From Roseobacter fucihabitans (GTDB lineage: Bacteria > Pseudomonadota > Alphaproteobacteria > Rhodobacterales > Rhodobacteraceae): 64,000 bases of DNA. The DNA is taken from NCBI RefSeq assembly GCF_014337925.2, contig NZ_CP143423.1, positions 526,501-590,500 on the forward strand. Reading direction: 5' to 3'. Each line of letters starts with the position of its first letter. The first letter of the stretch is position 1. Position numbers and translations under genes: made by a program. Shown one piece after another: positions 53,792 through 63,453 of the stretch. A model generated the notes under the pieces. It saw nothing but the letters and a program-made list of their open reading frames with translations, had not been told where the DNA came from and did no database searches.

Positions 53792-54292
53792 GGGATCTTC
53801 CTTTGGTTGAGGTTATACGCCTAAGCCTTACCCAAATCGCCAGACCAGTTCACCCGAAAAATGGGTATCACCCGGTCAAGCCTCGTTTTTCTGCCCAACG
53901 CCCAAGGCTGTTCAAAGCGATCAATGTTCTTTCAACTCCATGAAATATTGTCCGATGCACTCGGCGGGTTTCAGTTCATGGACCATAAATGAAGACTTTT
54001 GAACAGGCCCCGCAGATGGCGGAATTCAACGGTATTGAGCTATATAGGAGCCGCTTTCCGGCATGTTTTCAATCTGGGTTTTGATAAACTCTGCCAAAGT
54101 GAAACGATTTAGAACCCTCGTTTAGAGCAGGGAGCCACCCGAGCGTCAGCCCGACGAACAGCTTGATGCGTTTGATATATAGGGCCGAAATTGAACGATC
54201 TGCTTGTGTTCCTCAAAGTCACCGCTTTGCAATTTAGCATCGATTTTTTGCGGCATCATAATACGAATAGAGCGACACCCCTGCAGCGGGCG
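53792..54292. other. Stretch with no recognised gene
   Basis: About 500 bases lie between the entericidin-like gene's promoter and the yidD stop. I see no open frame with a good start, no tRNA and no strong hairpin. A small RNA cannot be excluded. Confidence 0.4.
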
Positions 54293-54517
54293 TTATTCAT
54301 CGGGGACAGGGTCATATCCATCGCTGCCCCAGGGGTGGCAGCGCAATAGACGTTTGAGCGTCAAAACTGCCCCTTTGAACCCACCATGTTTTTGCAACGC
54401 TTCGAGCGCATAGGCGCTGCAAGTTGGCTGGAACCGGCAATTATGACCCACCCATGGGCTAAAAAACAAGCGATACGCATGGATCGGCAAGCAAAGCACG
54501 CGCGCCAGAAGGCTCAT
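54293..54517 (-). CDS. yidD: Membrane protein insertion efficiency factor
   Basis: This 74-residue protein of the YidD family contains YRLFFSPWVGHNCRFQPTCS, the usual Cys motif, then HGGFKGAVLTLKRLLRCHPW with GSDGYDPVP. It assists YidC-dependent insertion at the inner membrane. Its start overlaps the rnpA stop by four bases, giving the conserved order rpmH-rnpA-yidD. Confidence 0.94.
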   Translation of the reverse strand: MSLLARVLCLPIHAYRLFFSPWVGHNCRFQPTCSAYALEALQKHGGFKGAVLTLKRLLRCHPWGSDGYDPVPDE

Positions 54518-54927
54518 GTGGGCGTGCGGTGCAGCCTATCCACGGCCGTCCGAAGATCTGATTGCAATTGGTCAAAGGGCAGTGCCGCCGTGGCCGTACG
54601 GCGTCCGATGAGAACGTAATCCGATCCGCTTTGCCCATGCTGGAGCAGAACAAGGCGCGCGATTTCGCGTAACCGCCGTTTGGCCCTATTGCGGGCCACC
54701 GCATTGCCGACCTTCTTGGAGCAGGTGAAGCCAACGCGCACACCATCACCGTCATAGGGCGCGCGACGGCGCATCTGAACAATGAAACCGGGCATGGCAA
54801 CACGCGATGCCCGCGATGCCCGTTGAAAATCAGCCCGAAGGGCAAGGGTTTTCATACGTGAAGGCACCGCCAGAAGCGTTTCTCCGGCAGCACCCTGGCC
54901 GGTCGGAGAAGCTTGCGACGGTGTCAT
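54514..54927 (-). CDS. rnpA: Ribonuclease P protein component
   Basis: This 137-residue protein of RNase P matures tRNA 5' ends. The RNR signature is VGNAVARNRAKRRLREI near residues 83-99, preceded by VRVGFTCSKKVG. The ATG at 54927 is chosen; a TTG at 54945 would add six residues. It lies between rpmH and yidD. Confidence 0.94.
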   Translation of the reverse strand: MTPSQASPTGQGAAGETLLAVPSRMKTLALRADFQRASRASRVAMPGFIVQMRRRAPYDGDGVRVGFTCSKKVGNAVARNRAKRRLREIARLVLLQHGQSGSDYVLIGRRTATAALPFDQLQSDLRTAVDRLHRTPT

Positions 54928-54951
54928 CTGTGTCAAACCTGTCAAAAACGC

Positions 54952-55086
54952 TTACGCGCTTAGCGACTTCCGGCCTTGTGCGCGGCGTGCGTTAAGGATC
55001 TTTCGACCTGCTTTGGTCGCCATGCGTGCGCGGAAACCATGGCGCCGCTTGCGCACGAGGTTCGAGGGTTGAAAGGTGCGTTTCAT
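54952..55086 (-). CDS. rpmH: 50S ribosomal protein L34
   Basis: This 44-residue protein reads [20 protein letters not shown] at the start and ends AQGRKSLSA, the standard L34 sequence and length. It is the first gene of rpmH-rnpA-yidD. Confidence 0.97.
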   Translation of the reverse strand: MKRTFQPSNLVRKRRHGFRARMATKAGRKILNARRAQGRKSLSA

Positions 55087-55395
55087 CGCTCCGTCTCCAT
55101 GTCTGCTATCCAGCGGCGCGGAATCGCCGCGCTGTCTGGTGTTATTTCAGCCTCGTGCTCTAAAGGCCCCGGCGGCTCAAGTCAAACCCCACAGCCGCGT
55201 AATCTTTGAAAATTGCAACATTTTCGTCCTAAAACAGCGCGCAGGCGTCAAGTTGTTTCAGTTACCAGTATTTTGACGCCTTTGGGGTATCTAATCTGTC
55301 ACGGTGGATCAAGCACCCGTGATCACCCTATCGAAGGACGGGCAAAACGGTCATCTACTGTGACACCGCGAAATTGCGCGACGAAAGGACTTAGA
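55087..55395. other. Divergent promoter region of rpmH and the TVP38-like gene
   Basis: About 310 bases without a gene. It must hold both promoters. I see no further structure with confidence. Confidence 0.45.
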
Positions 55396-56133
55396 GTGTC
55401 GGAAATGACGAAAGATGCCAAACCAGGCCCAATGCGAAACCTCCCCTTGATCATCCTTCTGGGCGTTGCTCTGATCGGGGCTTTTACGTTGCGGGATTAC
55501 CTGAGCTTTGACGCATTGCGCGATAACCGTGAGGCGTTGATCGCTTTTCGCGACGCCAATATGGTTTTGACGGTCTTGGGATTCGTGCTGGCCTATGTGG
55601 TCATTGTCGGTTTTTCGCTTCCCGGCGCGTTGATTGCCACGCTGACGGGCGGTTTTTTATTCGGAACTTTCGCGGGGTCCCTGCTAAGCGTCACAGGGGC
55701 GACGCTGGGGGCTGTGATCATCTTTCTGGCGGCGCGCCATGGTCTGGGCGACAGGTTAAAGGCCCGCATGGATGCCTCAGAAGGCGTTATTAGCAAGATA
55801 AAAACGGGTCTGGATGAAAACCAATGGTCGATGCTGTTTTTTATCCGGCTCGTGCCTGCGGTGCCGTTCTTTGTGGCCAACCTGATCCCGGCGTTCCTGT
55901 CCGTACCACTTTACCGCTTTGTGATCTCCACCTTTCTCGGTATTATCCCCGGTTCGCTGGTCTATTCCTCGGTCGGGGCGGGTCTGGGAGAGGTCTTCGC
56001 ACGCGGCGAAAGCCCGAACCTTGGCCTGATCTTTGAGCCGCATATCTTATTTCCCATCTTGGGGCTGAGCGCGTTGTCTTTACTCCCCGTCATCCTCAAA
56101 GCCGTCACCGGCAAGAAAGACCTGACCAAGTGA
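55396..56133 (+). CDS. TVP38/TMEM64 (DedA-superfamily) membrane protein
   Basis: This protein of about 245 residues shows the family core: LPGALIATLTGGFLFGTFAG, then SVTGATLGAVIIFLAARHGL and VPAVPFFVANLIPAFLSVPL. Six membrane segments are likely. The GTG at 55396 has AAGGA seven bases upstream; an ATG at 55405 is an alternative. Its stop overlaps the start of the disulfide-oxidoreductase gene by four bases. This pairing with a mercuric-reductase-like flavoprotein recurs in bacteria and suggests a shared, still unclear role. Confidence 0.87.
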   Translation: MSEMTKDAKPGPMRNLPLIILLGVALIGAFTLRDYLSFDALRDNREALIAFRDANMVLTVLGFVLAYVVIVGFSLPGALIATLTGGFLFGTFAGSLLSVTGATLGAVIIFLAARHGLGDRLKARMDASEGVISKIKTGLDENQWSMLFFIRLVPAVPFFVANLIPAFLSVPLYRFVISTFLGIIPGSLVYSSVGAGLGEVFARGESPNLGLIFEPHILFPILGLSALSLLPVILKAVTGKKDLTK

Positions 56134-57548
56134 AACGCATCAAAACGGATATACTGATCATCGGTGCAGGCTCTGGCGGGCTGTCTGTGGCGGCCGGTGC
56201 GGCGCAGATGGGAGCGGATGTCGTGCTGCTCGAAGGCCATAAAATGGGCGGCGATTGCCTGAACTATGGGTGCGTTCCCTCCAAGGCGCTGCTGGCCAGT
56301 GGCAAGGCGGCTTACGGGCAACGCCACAGTTCGGCGTTTGGCGTTTCAAACGCGCCGGGCGCGGCCGATTACGCCGCCGCCAAGGATCATGTCGCAGATG
56401 TCATCGCGCAGATCGCGCCGGTCGACAGCCAGGAGCGGTTCGAGGGGTTTGGCATCAACGTCATTCGTGAATTTGGCCATTTTATTTCTCCGAGTGAGGT
56501 GCAGGCGGGAGAGAACGTGATCACGGCCCGCCGCATCGTCATTGCCACTGGGTCCTCGCCGCTGGTGCCGCCGATCCCAGGGCTCGAGACGGTGCCGTTT
56601 GAAACCAACGAAACCCTGTTTGATCTGCGGGACGCCCCCGAGCATCTCTTGATCATCGGTGGCGGCCCGATCGGGATGGAAATGGCGCAGGCGCATATCC
56701 GGCTTGGTGCGAAGGTAACGGTGATAGAAGGTGCCAAGGCGCTCGGCAAGGATGACCCGGAACTCACCGGGGTCGTGCTGAGCGCGCTGCGCGCCGAGGG
56801 CGTAGTGATCGAGGAAGACGCCAAAGCCGCCGAAATCAAGGGCAAGGCCGGTGCTATTGAGGTGGTCACGGAGGATGGCAGGTCGATCAAAGGCACGCAT
56901 CTGCTGATGGCCGTCGGGCGCAAAAGCAATACCGACAAACTGAACCTCGCGGCTGCGGGTATTGAAACAACGCGCACAGGGATCAAGGTGGACGCCAGCC
57001 TGCGCAGCACCAACAAGCGCGTCTATGCCATTGGCGATGTAGCGGGCGGGCTGCAGTTTACCCATGTTGCGGGCTATCATGCGGGCGTGATCATCCGCTC
57101 CATGCTGTTTGCGCTACCCTCAAAGGCCAAGACCGCGCATATCCCCTGGGCGACCTACACCGATCCGGAACTGGCGCAGGTCGGCATGACCGAAGCAGAG
57201 GCGAAAAAGGAACATGGGATCAACGTTGAGGTGGTCCGGTTCCCCTATCACCACAACGACCGCGCGATTGCCGAACGCAAGAGCAGCGGTTTCATCAAGG
57301 TGATGGTGGTCAAGGGACGCCCTGTGGGCGCGTCGATCGTCGGCCATCAGGCGGGTGAGTTGGTTAACCTCTGGGCGCTTGCTTTGGCAAACAAGATGAA
57401 GATGAGCCAGATCGCCGCCATGGTCGCGCCCTACCCCACCATCGGGGAGATCAACAAGCGCGCCGCCGGTGCCTATTTCAGCCCACGCCTGTTTGACAGC
57501 CCAGCGGTCAAGAAAATCGTAGGGCTTGTTCAACGCTTCGTGCCGTGA
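56130..57548 (+). CDS. FAD-dependent pyridine nucleotide-disulfide oxidoreductase
   Basis: This 472-residue flavoprotein has an N-terminal FAD loop IIGAGSGGLSVAAGAAQMGA and the redox-active cysteines in GGDCLNYGCVPSKALLASG. An NAD(P) loop LIIGGGPIGMEMAQAHIRLG lies near residues 172-191, and a C-terminal dimerisation domain follows. The active site matches mercuric reductase and dihydrolipoamide dehydrogenase, but no N-terminal HMA domain and no C-terminal vicinal cysteines of MerA are present. Mercury reduction is therefore unlikely. It is coupled to the TVP38-like gene. Confidence 0.88.
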   Translation: MKRIKTDILIIGAGSGGLSVAAGAAQMGADVVLLEGHKMGGDCLNYGCVPSKALLASGKAAYGQRHSSAFGVSNAPGAADYAAAKDHVADVIAQIAPVDSQERFEGFGINVIREFGHFISPSEVQAGENVITARRIVIATGSSPLVPPIPGLETVPFETNETLFDLRDAPEHLLIIGGGPIGMEMAQAHIRLGAKVTVIEGAKALGKDDPELTGVVLSALRAEGVVIEEDAKAAEIKGKAGAIEVVTEDGRSIKGTHLLMAVGRKSNTDKLNLAAAGIETTRTGIKVDASLRSTNKRVYAIGDVAGGLQFTHVAGYHAGVIIRSMLFALPSKAKTAHIPWATYTDPELAQVGMTEAEAKKEHGINVEVVRFPYHHNDRAIAERKSSGFIKVMVVKGRPVGASIVGHQAGELVNLWALALANKMKMSQIAAMVAPYPTIGEINKRAAGAYFSPRLFDSPAVKKIVGLVQRFVP

Positions 57549-57563
57549 AACGCTGCGCAGACC

Positions 57564-58997
57564 ATGTTTAATTCGCTCTCAGGACGGCTTGTTGTATTGA
57601 CCACCATCTTCGTGATGCTGGCCGAGGTGCTGATTTTTGTCCCCTCCATCGCCCGGTTTCGCGAAGATTACCTGATGAACCGGCTGGAGCGGGCGCAGAT
57701 CGCCTCGCTCGCCCTCTTGGCGGATGATATGATCGACCGCGAACTGGAGGCGGAACTTCTGGAAAACGCCGGCGTTTTCAACGTGGTGCTGCGTCGCGAT
57801 CAGGTGCGCCAACTGATGCTGTCCTCCGAACTGCCGCAACCGATTTCGCAGACCTTTGACATGCGTGACAACGGCGCGGCGGTGCTCATAAGCGACGCGC
57901 TGACCCAGTTTATCTCGCCCGATAACGAAGTGATACGCGTGATCGGCGCGCCGGTGCGCGACGCCGGATTGCTGATCGAAATCACCATGGAGACGGAACC
58001 TCTGCGCGCCGCCATGATCGATTATGGCATTCGCATTTTGATCCTCTCGGCTGTTATCTCCATTTTTACGGCGTTTTTGTTGTTTCTGGCTATGCGAGCG
58101 CTCTTGCTCAAACCCATCAAGGGCGTCGTGGGACATATGCAAAATTACGCCGCAGCGCCCGAAGACGCGCGCCGCATCATTACGCCATCGGCCAGTGTAA
58201 CCGAGCTGCGCGAAGCGGAGGAAGCCCTACAAAAGCTTGAAACCGACCTGACACAGGCCTTGCGGCAAAAAGACCGTTTGGCGCAACTGGGCAGTGCGGT
58301 GAGTAAGATCAGCCATGATTTGCGCAACATCCTGACCTCCGCACAGCTGTTTACCGACCGGATCGAGATGAGTGAGGACCCGACCGTCAAGCGCATGGCC
58401 CCCAAGCTGGTGGGGTCCATCACCCGCGCCGTACATCTGTGTGAAAGCACGCTGGCTTTTGGTAAGGCCGAAGAGCCGAGTCCGACGCTGACGATGTTAC
58501 CGCTTGCAGATCTGGTGGATGAGGTCGTCGAAAGCGAGCGGCTTGCCATTGGAGAGTTTGATCTGTCTTTTGCCTGTGATATACCGGATGAGATGAAAAT
58601 ACGCGCGGATCCCGAACAACTTTACCGTGTCCTCGCAAACCTCATCCGAAATGCGCGCCAAGCGATGATCACGAAGAAAATCACTGGCGAGATCAGCGTG
58701 AACGCGCGCGAGGATGACCTTGCGTGGTGGATCGATGTGATCGACACGGGTCCCGGCTTACCTGTTAAGGCCAGAGAGCATCTGTTCACACCTTTCCAGG
58801 GCGGTGTGAGTAAAGGTGGTTCCGGTCTTGGACTGGCAATTTCCGCGGAATTGATCAAAGGGCACGGCGGCACGCTGGAGCTGGCTGGAACCGGGACGTA
58901 CGGCACGCATTTTTCAATTTTCCTACCAAAGGGTGACGGCACGCTTGACGCATTTACGGATGTGCAGAGATCTCGCCAACAGGTTGGGCAAAGCTGA
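57564..58997 (+). CDS. Membrane-bound sensor histidine kinase
   Basis: This 477-residue kinase has an N-terminal membrane segment (VVLTTIFVMLAEVLIFVPSI), a periplasmic part to about residue 150, a second membrane segment and a HAMP-like linker. The H-box is SKISHDLRNILTSAQLF near residue 250. N- and G-boxes are NLIRNARQAMI, VIDTGPGLPVKAREHLFTPF and GSGLGLAISAELIKGHGG. No response regulator adjoins it. It lies 15 bases past the oxidoreductase gene and is probably cotranscribed. Confidence 0.9.
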   Translation: MFNSLSGRLVVLTTIFVMLAEVLIFVPSIARFREDYLMNRLERAQIASLALLADDMIDRELEAELLENAGVFNVVLRRDQVRQLMLSSELPQPISQTFDMRDNGAAVLISDALTQFISPDNEVIRVIGAPVRDAGLLIEITMETEPLRAAMIDYGIRILILSAVISIFTAFLLFLAMRALLLKPIKGVVGHMQNYAAAPEDARRIITPSASVTELREAEEALQKLETDLTQALRQKDRLAQLGSAVSKISHDLRNILTSAQLFTDRIEMSEDPTVKRMAPKLVGSITRAVHLCESTLAFGKAEEPSPTLTMLPLADLVDEVVESERLAIGEFDLSFACDIPDEMKIRADPEQLYRVLANLIRNARQAMITKKITGEISVNAREDDLAWWIDVIDTGPGLPVKAREHLFTPFQGGVSKGGSGLGLAISAELIKGHGGTLELAGTGTYGTHFSIFLPKGDGTLDAFTDVQRSRQQVGQS

Positions 58998-59103
58998 TTT
59001 GCGAACGTTTTTGGAGTATGGCACCGGGGCGATTGTGGCGGTGTCAATTTTCCGTCGAATGGGCTTGCAAACCTGCGCAGGCCCCACTAAACCCCGCGCT
59101 AGT

Positions 59104-59180
59104 GGACCGATAGCTCAGCTGGATAGAGTACTTGACTACGAATCAAGGGGTCGGGGGTTCGAATCCTCCTCGGTCCGCCA
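59104..59180 (+). tRNA. tRNA-Arg (ACG)
   Basis: The acceptor GGACCGA pairs with TCGGTCC, and CCA is encoded. The anticodon arm is TTGACTACGAATCAA with anticodon ACG. The T arm is GGGGGTTCGAATCCTCC. It is the likely integration site of the island that follows. Confidence 0.96.
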
Positions 59181-59205
59181 CTACCACGTTTTTCCGAATT
59201 TGAAT

Positions 59206-59229
59206 AGGTCGCCTTGGGCGGCCTTTTTC
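59206..59229 (+). terminator. Rho-independent terminator after tRNA-Arg
   Basis: AGGTCGCC and GGCGGCCT pair (one G-T) around TTG and run into TTTTT. It is 26 bases past the tRNA. The stem is nearly the same as the HU terminator. Confidence 0.85.
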
Positions 59230-59330
59230 TTTGCTTAATCGACGCTTACGTCATTTCATCATTGTCTTGAGTTTCTTTCGATGACGTCTATGTTCTTTTC
59301 TTGAGTGGTAGAGAATGTGGTATTGTTGAA

Positions 59331-60532
59331 ATGGCACTATCCGGTAAGCTGACAAAGAAACTGGTCTAGAACCTTGGCCCCGGTCGGCATGGCGACGGCA
59401 ACGGGCTTTACCTCGTGGTCGATCCGTCTGGCGCGCGGCGCTGGATCGTGCGGGTGGTGGTCAAGGGCAAAAGAACAAGAAGGGCGCGCCGTTGCGGACG
59501 GACTTTGGTTTGGGCGGCGCTGACATTGTAACGATCAACCAAGCGCGCGAGCGAGCGCTGGAATATCGGCGCATGGCCAAAACAGGCCTGAACCCGCGTT
59601 TCAACGCAAAACGCGATATTCCCACATTCGAAGAGTTTGCCAAACAGGTCCATATCGACCGGATGCCCACGTGGAAGAATGCCAAGCACGGCCAGCAATG
59701 GATCAACACGCTGCGCGACTATGCCTTTCCCAAGATTGGCCGCATGCCGATTGACAGTGTTGATCAGCCCGAAGTGATGATGTGCCTTGCCCCGATCTGG
59801 ACGGACAAACACGAAACCGCGAAACGGTTGGCGCAGCGGATCAAGACTGTGCTGGACGTGGCGCGCTCCAAGGGCTTCCGGTCTGGCGAGAACCCCGTCA
59901 CGGCGATCAAGGACGCGCAGGCGCTCCCCAAGGTTAAAGCTAAGGTCCAGCACCACAAGGCGATGCAGTGGCGCGACGTGCCAGCGTTTTACGCTAATCT
60001 GAAAATCCGCAAGGCGATGGCCGCCAAGGCGCTGATGTTCACCTGCCTGACTGGGTCGCGCACGGGTGAAGTGCTGGGGATGCAATGGGCTGAGGTTGAT
60101 CTGGATGCGCGCGTGTGGACCTGTCCGGCGGAGCGCATGAAAACGGGTGCCGATCACCGCGTCCCGTTGACGGATGAAATGCTGTCGATCATCGAACCGC
60201 TGCGCGCGATGCAGTCCGACTATGTGTTTGAGGGCCAGAAACGCCATAGGCCATTGTCGAACATGTCGATGCTGATGCTCTTACGTCGGATGCAGGTGGA
60301 AGGCGTCACGGTGCACGGTTTTCGCTCAACCTTCCGCGATTGGGCGTCAGAAGTCGCAAATGTGCCGCGTGAGGTGGCGGAGATGAGCCTTGCCCATCAA
60401 GTTGGATCAGATGTGGAACGGGCCTATGCACGGTCTGACCTGCTGGACAAGCGGCGGGAGTTGATGGAGCGTTGGTCAAATTTTGTTTCTAACACGCAAG
60501 CTAAGGTAATTGAGCTTCACAAAGTGCGCTGA
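59331..60532 (+). pseudogene. int: P4-type tyrosine integrase, broken near its 5' end
   Basis: The frame starts MALSGKLTKKLV and meets an in-frame TAG at 59367 where related integrases read Glu (VENLGPGRHGDGNGLYL). It continues to VVVKG at 59467. One base is then missing at about 59468, and the rest reads on in another frame as QKNKKGAPLRTDFGLGG to the end. The catalytic core is complete: Arg in TGSRTGEVLGMQW, HGFRSTFRDW, LAHQVGSDVERAYARSDLLD with the nucleophilic Tyr. Such integrases use tRNA 3' ends, and the gene follows tRNA-Arg. Two lesions make it inactive. Confidence 0.88.
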
Positions 60533-61493
60533 TGAAGACACCAAACCTAGAAACGAAGCACTATCGCAATTTTACGTGGACGTTATGGAAGATTTGCGGA
60601 TTGATGCTGATGAGCTCGAGATTGAATATGGAGTAAACCCATCTGAATACTACTTTTTTGACGTCCAAAATGACGAAATGTGCCCAATTGGAGAGTCAGG
60701 TTTTTCCCTTTATCGTCATCTAAGAGCCACTTTTTCTTACGAATGTACCTGCCTTCAATATGAGTCTGAAAAAGCTGGTTTTGCGCCAATTGCTGATATC
60801 GATCCGCTTAAATCCGATAGTGAAGATTGGTCGAACCGAGAGACTTCTGAAACGGACCGGATAGCTCCAAATTCAGAGGCTGAAGAGGCATTGATCTTGC
60901 TTTTGGAAGACTATTCAGCTTCGCAAAGACTTTTTAACGTAATGCTCCATGCCCACGGACTTTCACACGTTACCAATACACCTCGTACAGGCGCTCATTT
61001 TATCAAAACGTGGGCTGCGCCCTATTCGGATGACTGGTATGCCGCTGAATGTTTCGATCTTTTGTCGGCCATAATGAGGGAAAACAGGCTCGATGAGGTC
61101 TCGAGTATTTTAGCTCAAATGACCAAAGCGTATCGTCTGGGCCGTGCTAAATCCGACATGCTCTGGCGCAAACGACATTTTGAGACATCTCGAAGTGGTA
61201 AAAAACAATTAGATAGCCTGAAGGCTGCAACTCGCCGAGGGACGGATACAGCCAGCAAAAGAACCAAGACAAAGCTGGCCTGTCTTCAGAAGCTATGGCT
61301 GGCAATCTGCAAAGAAGATGAGCTGTTGAGGCGATACGACACGAAGGCAGCGGATACGCTCTTCGATTTCCTGAAGGCCAATTCAAGCGATGCTGCTTAT
61401 AAATCGCTGAAAATCAGGAAAACAGGAGAGCCAATCGGACAGGATGCAATCCGTCGGTTCATCAGAGAGTTGCGAGCCAGTGGTAAAATCTGA
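60510..61493 (+). CDS. Unknown island protein
   Basis: This soluble protein of up to 327 residues has an acidic N-terminal half (EDLRIDADELEIEYGVNPSE) and a basic helical C-terminal half (RSGKKQLDSLKAATRRGTDT, IRRFIRELRASGKI). I recognise no domain. The listed start is a TTG that overlaps the integrase end; a GTG at 60576 or an ATG at 60585 is equally possible. It sits where islands often carry cargo of unknown role. Confidence 0.6.
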   Translation: MSFTKCADEDTKPRNEALSQFYVDVMEDLRIDADELEIEYGVNPSEYYFFDVQNDEMCPIGESGFSLYRHLRATFSYECTCLQYESEKAGFAPIADIDPLKSDSEDWSNRETSETDRIAPNSEAEEALILLLEDYSASQRLFNVMLHAHGLSHVTNTPRTGAHFIKTWAAPYSDDWYAAECFDLLSAIMRENRLDEVSSILAQMTKAYRLGRAKSDMLWRKRHFETSRSGKKQLDSLKAATRRGTDTASKRTKTKLACLQKLWLAICKEDELLRRYDTKAADTLFDFLKANSSDAAYKSLKIRKTGEPIGQDAIRRFIRELRASGKI

Positions 61494-61583
61494 GAAATTA
61501 CGTCGTGTTTTCCCAAGTTGGGAAATGCCGATGCTTGTTCTCATGCAGCTCTATTCTCAACATGCAAAAAAGCTGAATATTGA

Positions 61584-61616
61584 GTGTCACCAAAGTAATT
61601 CTAAAGCAGGTGACAC
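61584..61616 (+). promoter_or_regulatory. Inverted repeat covering a ribosome site
   Basis: GTGTCACC (61584-61591) and GGTGACAC (61609-61616) are exact inverse copies, and the right arm ends directly at the ATG of the HTH gene. The AGGTGA inside it is the likely ribosome site. In mRNA the hairpin would hide it; on DNA the dyad could be an operator for the gene's own product. Confidence 0.55.
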
Positions 61617-61826
61617 ATGACAAACCTATTCGAGCAAAACCGAAATTACGTTCTGGGTGATCAGGACCTTGAAATCATCGGCGACCGGGACAAACTGGCG
61701 CAGTGGCGTCACAAGGGCATGGGTCCGGCGTTCTACAAGCTGGGCCGCAAAATCATCTATCGCGGGGCTGATCTCAACGCTTGGGTTGAGGCCCAGCGCG
61801 TCGATCCGAGTATTGAGTGCGCTTAG
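61617..61826 (+). CDS. AlpA/excisionase-like HTH protein
   Basis: This 69-residue DNA-binding protein has a MerR-like HTH: DRDKLAQWRHKGMGPAFYKL then GRKIIYRGADLNAWVEAQRV, the AlpA/excisionase pattern. Such proteins direct excision or regulate the integrase of islands. It overlaps the next HTH gene by one base. Confidence 0.8.
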   Translation: MTNLFEQNRNYVLGDQDLEIIGDRDKLAQWRHKGMGPAFYKLGRKIIYRGADLNAWVEAQRVDPSIECA

Positions 61827-62005
61827 TGTCTGGGCGTTTCAAGACGCGGGGGATCAAAGCGAACAAAGCCTATCAAGTTGACGAATTGGCCAATGCGGCT
61901 CGTGTATCTATCCCAACCGTTCGTAATTGGTTGAAGGCCGGGTTGCAAAAGGTGGATGCTGTGTTATATACAAACTTTCTTGGCCAGCTAAGACTCATCA
62001 GCTAA
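61826..62005 (+). CDS. Small HTH protein, probably truncated
   Basis: This 59-residue protein has an HTH, YQVDELANAARVSIPTVRNW, followed by LKAGLQKVDAV. After that the sequence ends abruptly in LYTNFLGQLRLIS. Similar island proteins are longer, so the 3' part is likely lost. The start is a GTG that overlaps the preceding stop. Confidence 0.55.
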   Translation: MSGRFKTRGIKANKAYQVDELANAARVSIPTVRNWLKAGLQKVDAVLYTNFLGQLRLIS

Positions 62006-62283
62006 ATCGATAATCCTTAGCTGCTTCGGGTGTGCCATCTTCAGCAATATTCAGGCTTTATTGGCTCAACAACGATTCAGTCGTAAGCGTTGCTTCAGGC
62101 TATGAAGTTCCATGGTAGGAGTTTTCCAATGTCCTGTTTTTATGTCCATGGACGATAGCTGTGAGGACGCCGGTCAGGTAACGTTGGAATGGATTAAGCC
62201 CAAGGCATTTTGTGCCGTTTTAAGGCTTTTCCATCCTGCTCTAATCCTGCATCAAGAATACTCGCAACTAGTGGATGATCCCT

Positions 62284-63453
62284 ATGACCGAAGAACAAAA
62301 AAAGAAGCTTGAACAAAAGCTCTGGGACATCGCCAATACCCTGCGTGGCAAGATGAACGCAGACGAATTTCGCGATTACATCCTTGGGTTCATCTTTTAC
62401 AAATACCTGTCTGAACGGCTTTATATCTATGCCAATACGGTCTTGAGCGAAGACGGTTTGGACTTCGCGGATGTGAATGAAGACTCTGATGAGGGGCGCG
62501 CCATTCTGGACGCAGTGGCGGAAGCGTCAATTGACGAACTTGGCTACTTTCTGAAACCTACCGAACTGTTCAGCGCAATTGCCAAGCGGGGCAGTAAGCC
62601 GGGCAATTTCATCCTCGAAGACCTCGCTCGCATTCTCAACAGCATCGAACGGTCCACCATGGGTGCGGAATCCGAGGACGATTTTGACGATCTTTTCTCG
62701 GACATGGACCTGACGTCGAACAAGTTGGGCCGCACCGAAGAGGCTAAAAACACCCTGATAGCTAAGGTTTTGACCCATCTGGATGAGATCGACTTCGAAC
62801 TCGACAAGATCGAAAGCGACGTGTTGGGCGACGCCTATGAATACCTCATCGGCAAATTCGCCAGCGGTGCGGGAAAGAAAGCGGGCGAATTCTACACCCC
62901 GCAACAGGTCAGCACCATACTGGCGCGGATCGTCACAACCGGGAAAACGCGGATCAAATCGGTCTATGATCCCGCCTGCGGGTCAGGGTCGCTGTTGCTG
63001 CGTGTCGCCAAGGAGGTCGCGGTGGGCGACTTCAACGGGCAGGAAATGAACCGCACGACCTATAACCTTGCGCGGATGAACATGATCCTGCACGGGGTGC
63101 ATTACCGCAATTTCGATCTGAAACAGGAAGACACGCTCGAACACCCGCAGCATGGGAATAAGCGGTTCGAGGCCGTCGTGGCCAACCCGCCGTTCAGCGC
63201 CAAGTGGTCGGCCAATCCGCTGCTATTGAATGATGATCGATATAGCCAATACGGGCGGTTGGCATCGGGGTCCAAGGCGGATTTCGCATTTGTCCAGCAC
63301 ATGCTGCACCAATTGGATGACAATGGCACCATGGCGGTGATCCTGCCCCATGGGGTGCTGTTCCGGGGTGCAGCCGAGGGGCAGATCCTTGACCGTGTCG
63401 TTTCCGCTGCGGCTCGCTTGAATGTCCGGATTTCCCGCCGCGCAGCGGCGTAG
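62284..63453 (+). pseudogene. hsdM: Type I restriction-modification methyltransferase HsdM, truncated
   Basis: This 389-codon frame matches HsdM from its N-terminal helical domain (LWDIANTLRGKMNADEFRDY) through the methyltransferase core. It has SAM motif I YDPACGSGSLLLRVAKE near residue 233 and the catalytic motif VVANPPFSAKWS near 298. After LPHGVLFRGAAEGQIL near residue 368 the expected RKYLIE... region is replaced by DRVVSAAARLNVRISRRAAA and a stop. Full HsdM proteins are about 500-540 residues. No hsdS or hsdR is in the window. The break at about 63395 looks like a deletion or rearrangement joint. Confidence 0.82.

Noticed and set aside
56130-57548. The flavoprotein as a true mercuric reductase
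   Set aside because: It lacks the N-terminal HMA domain and the C-terminal cysteine pair, and no other mer genes are present.
62112-62312. A 66-codon frame just before hsdM
   Set aside because: It overlaps the hsdM start, has no recognisable domain and no good ribosome site.
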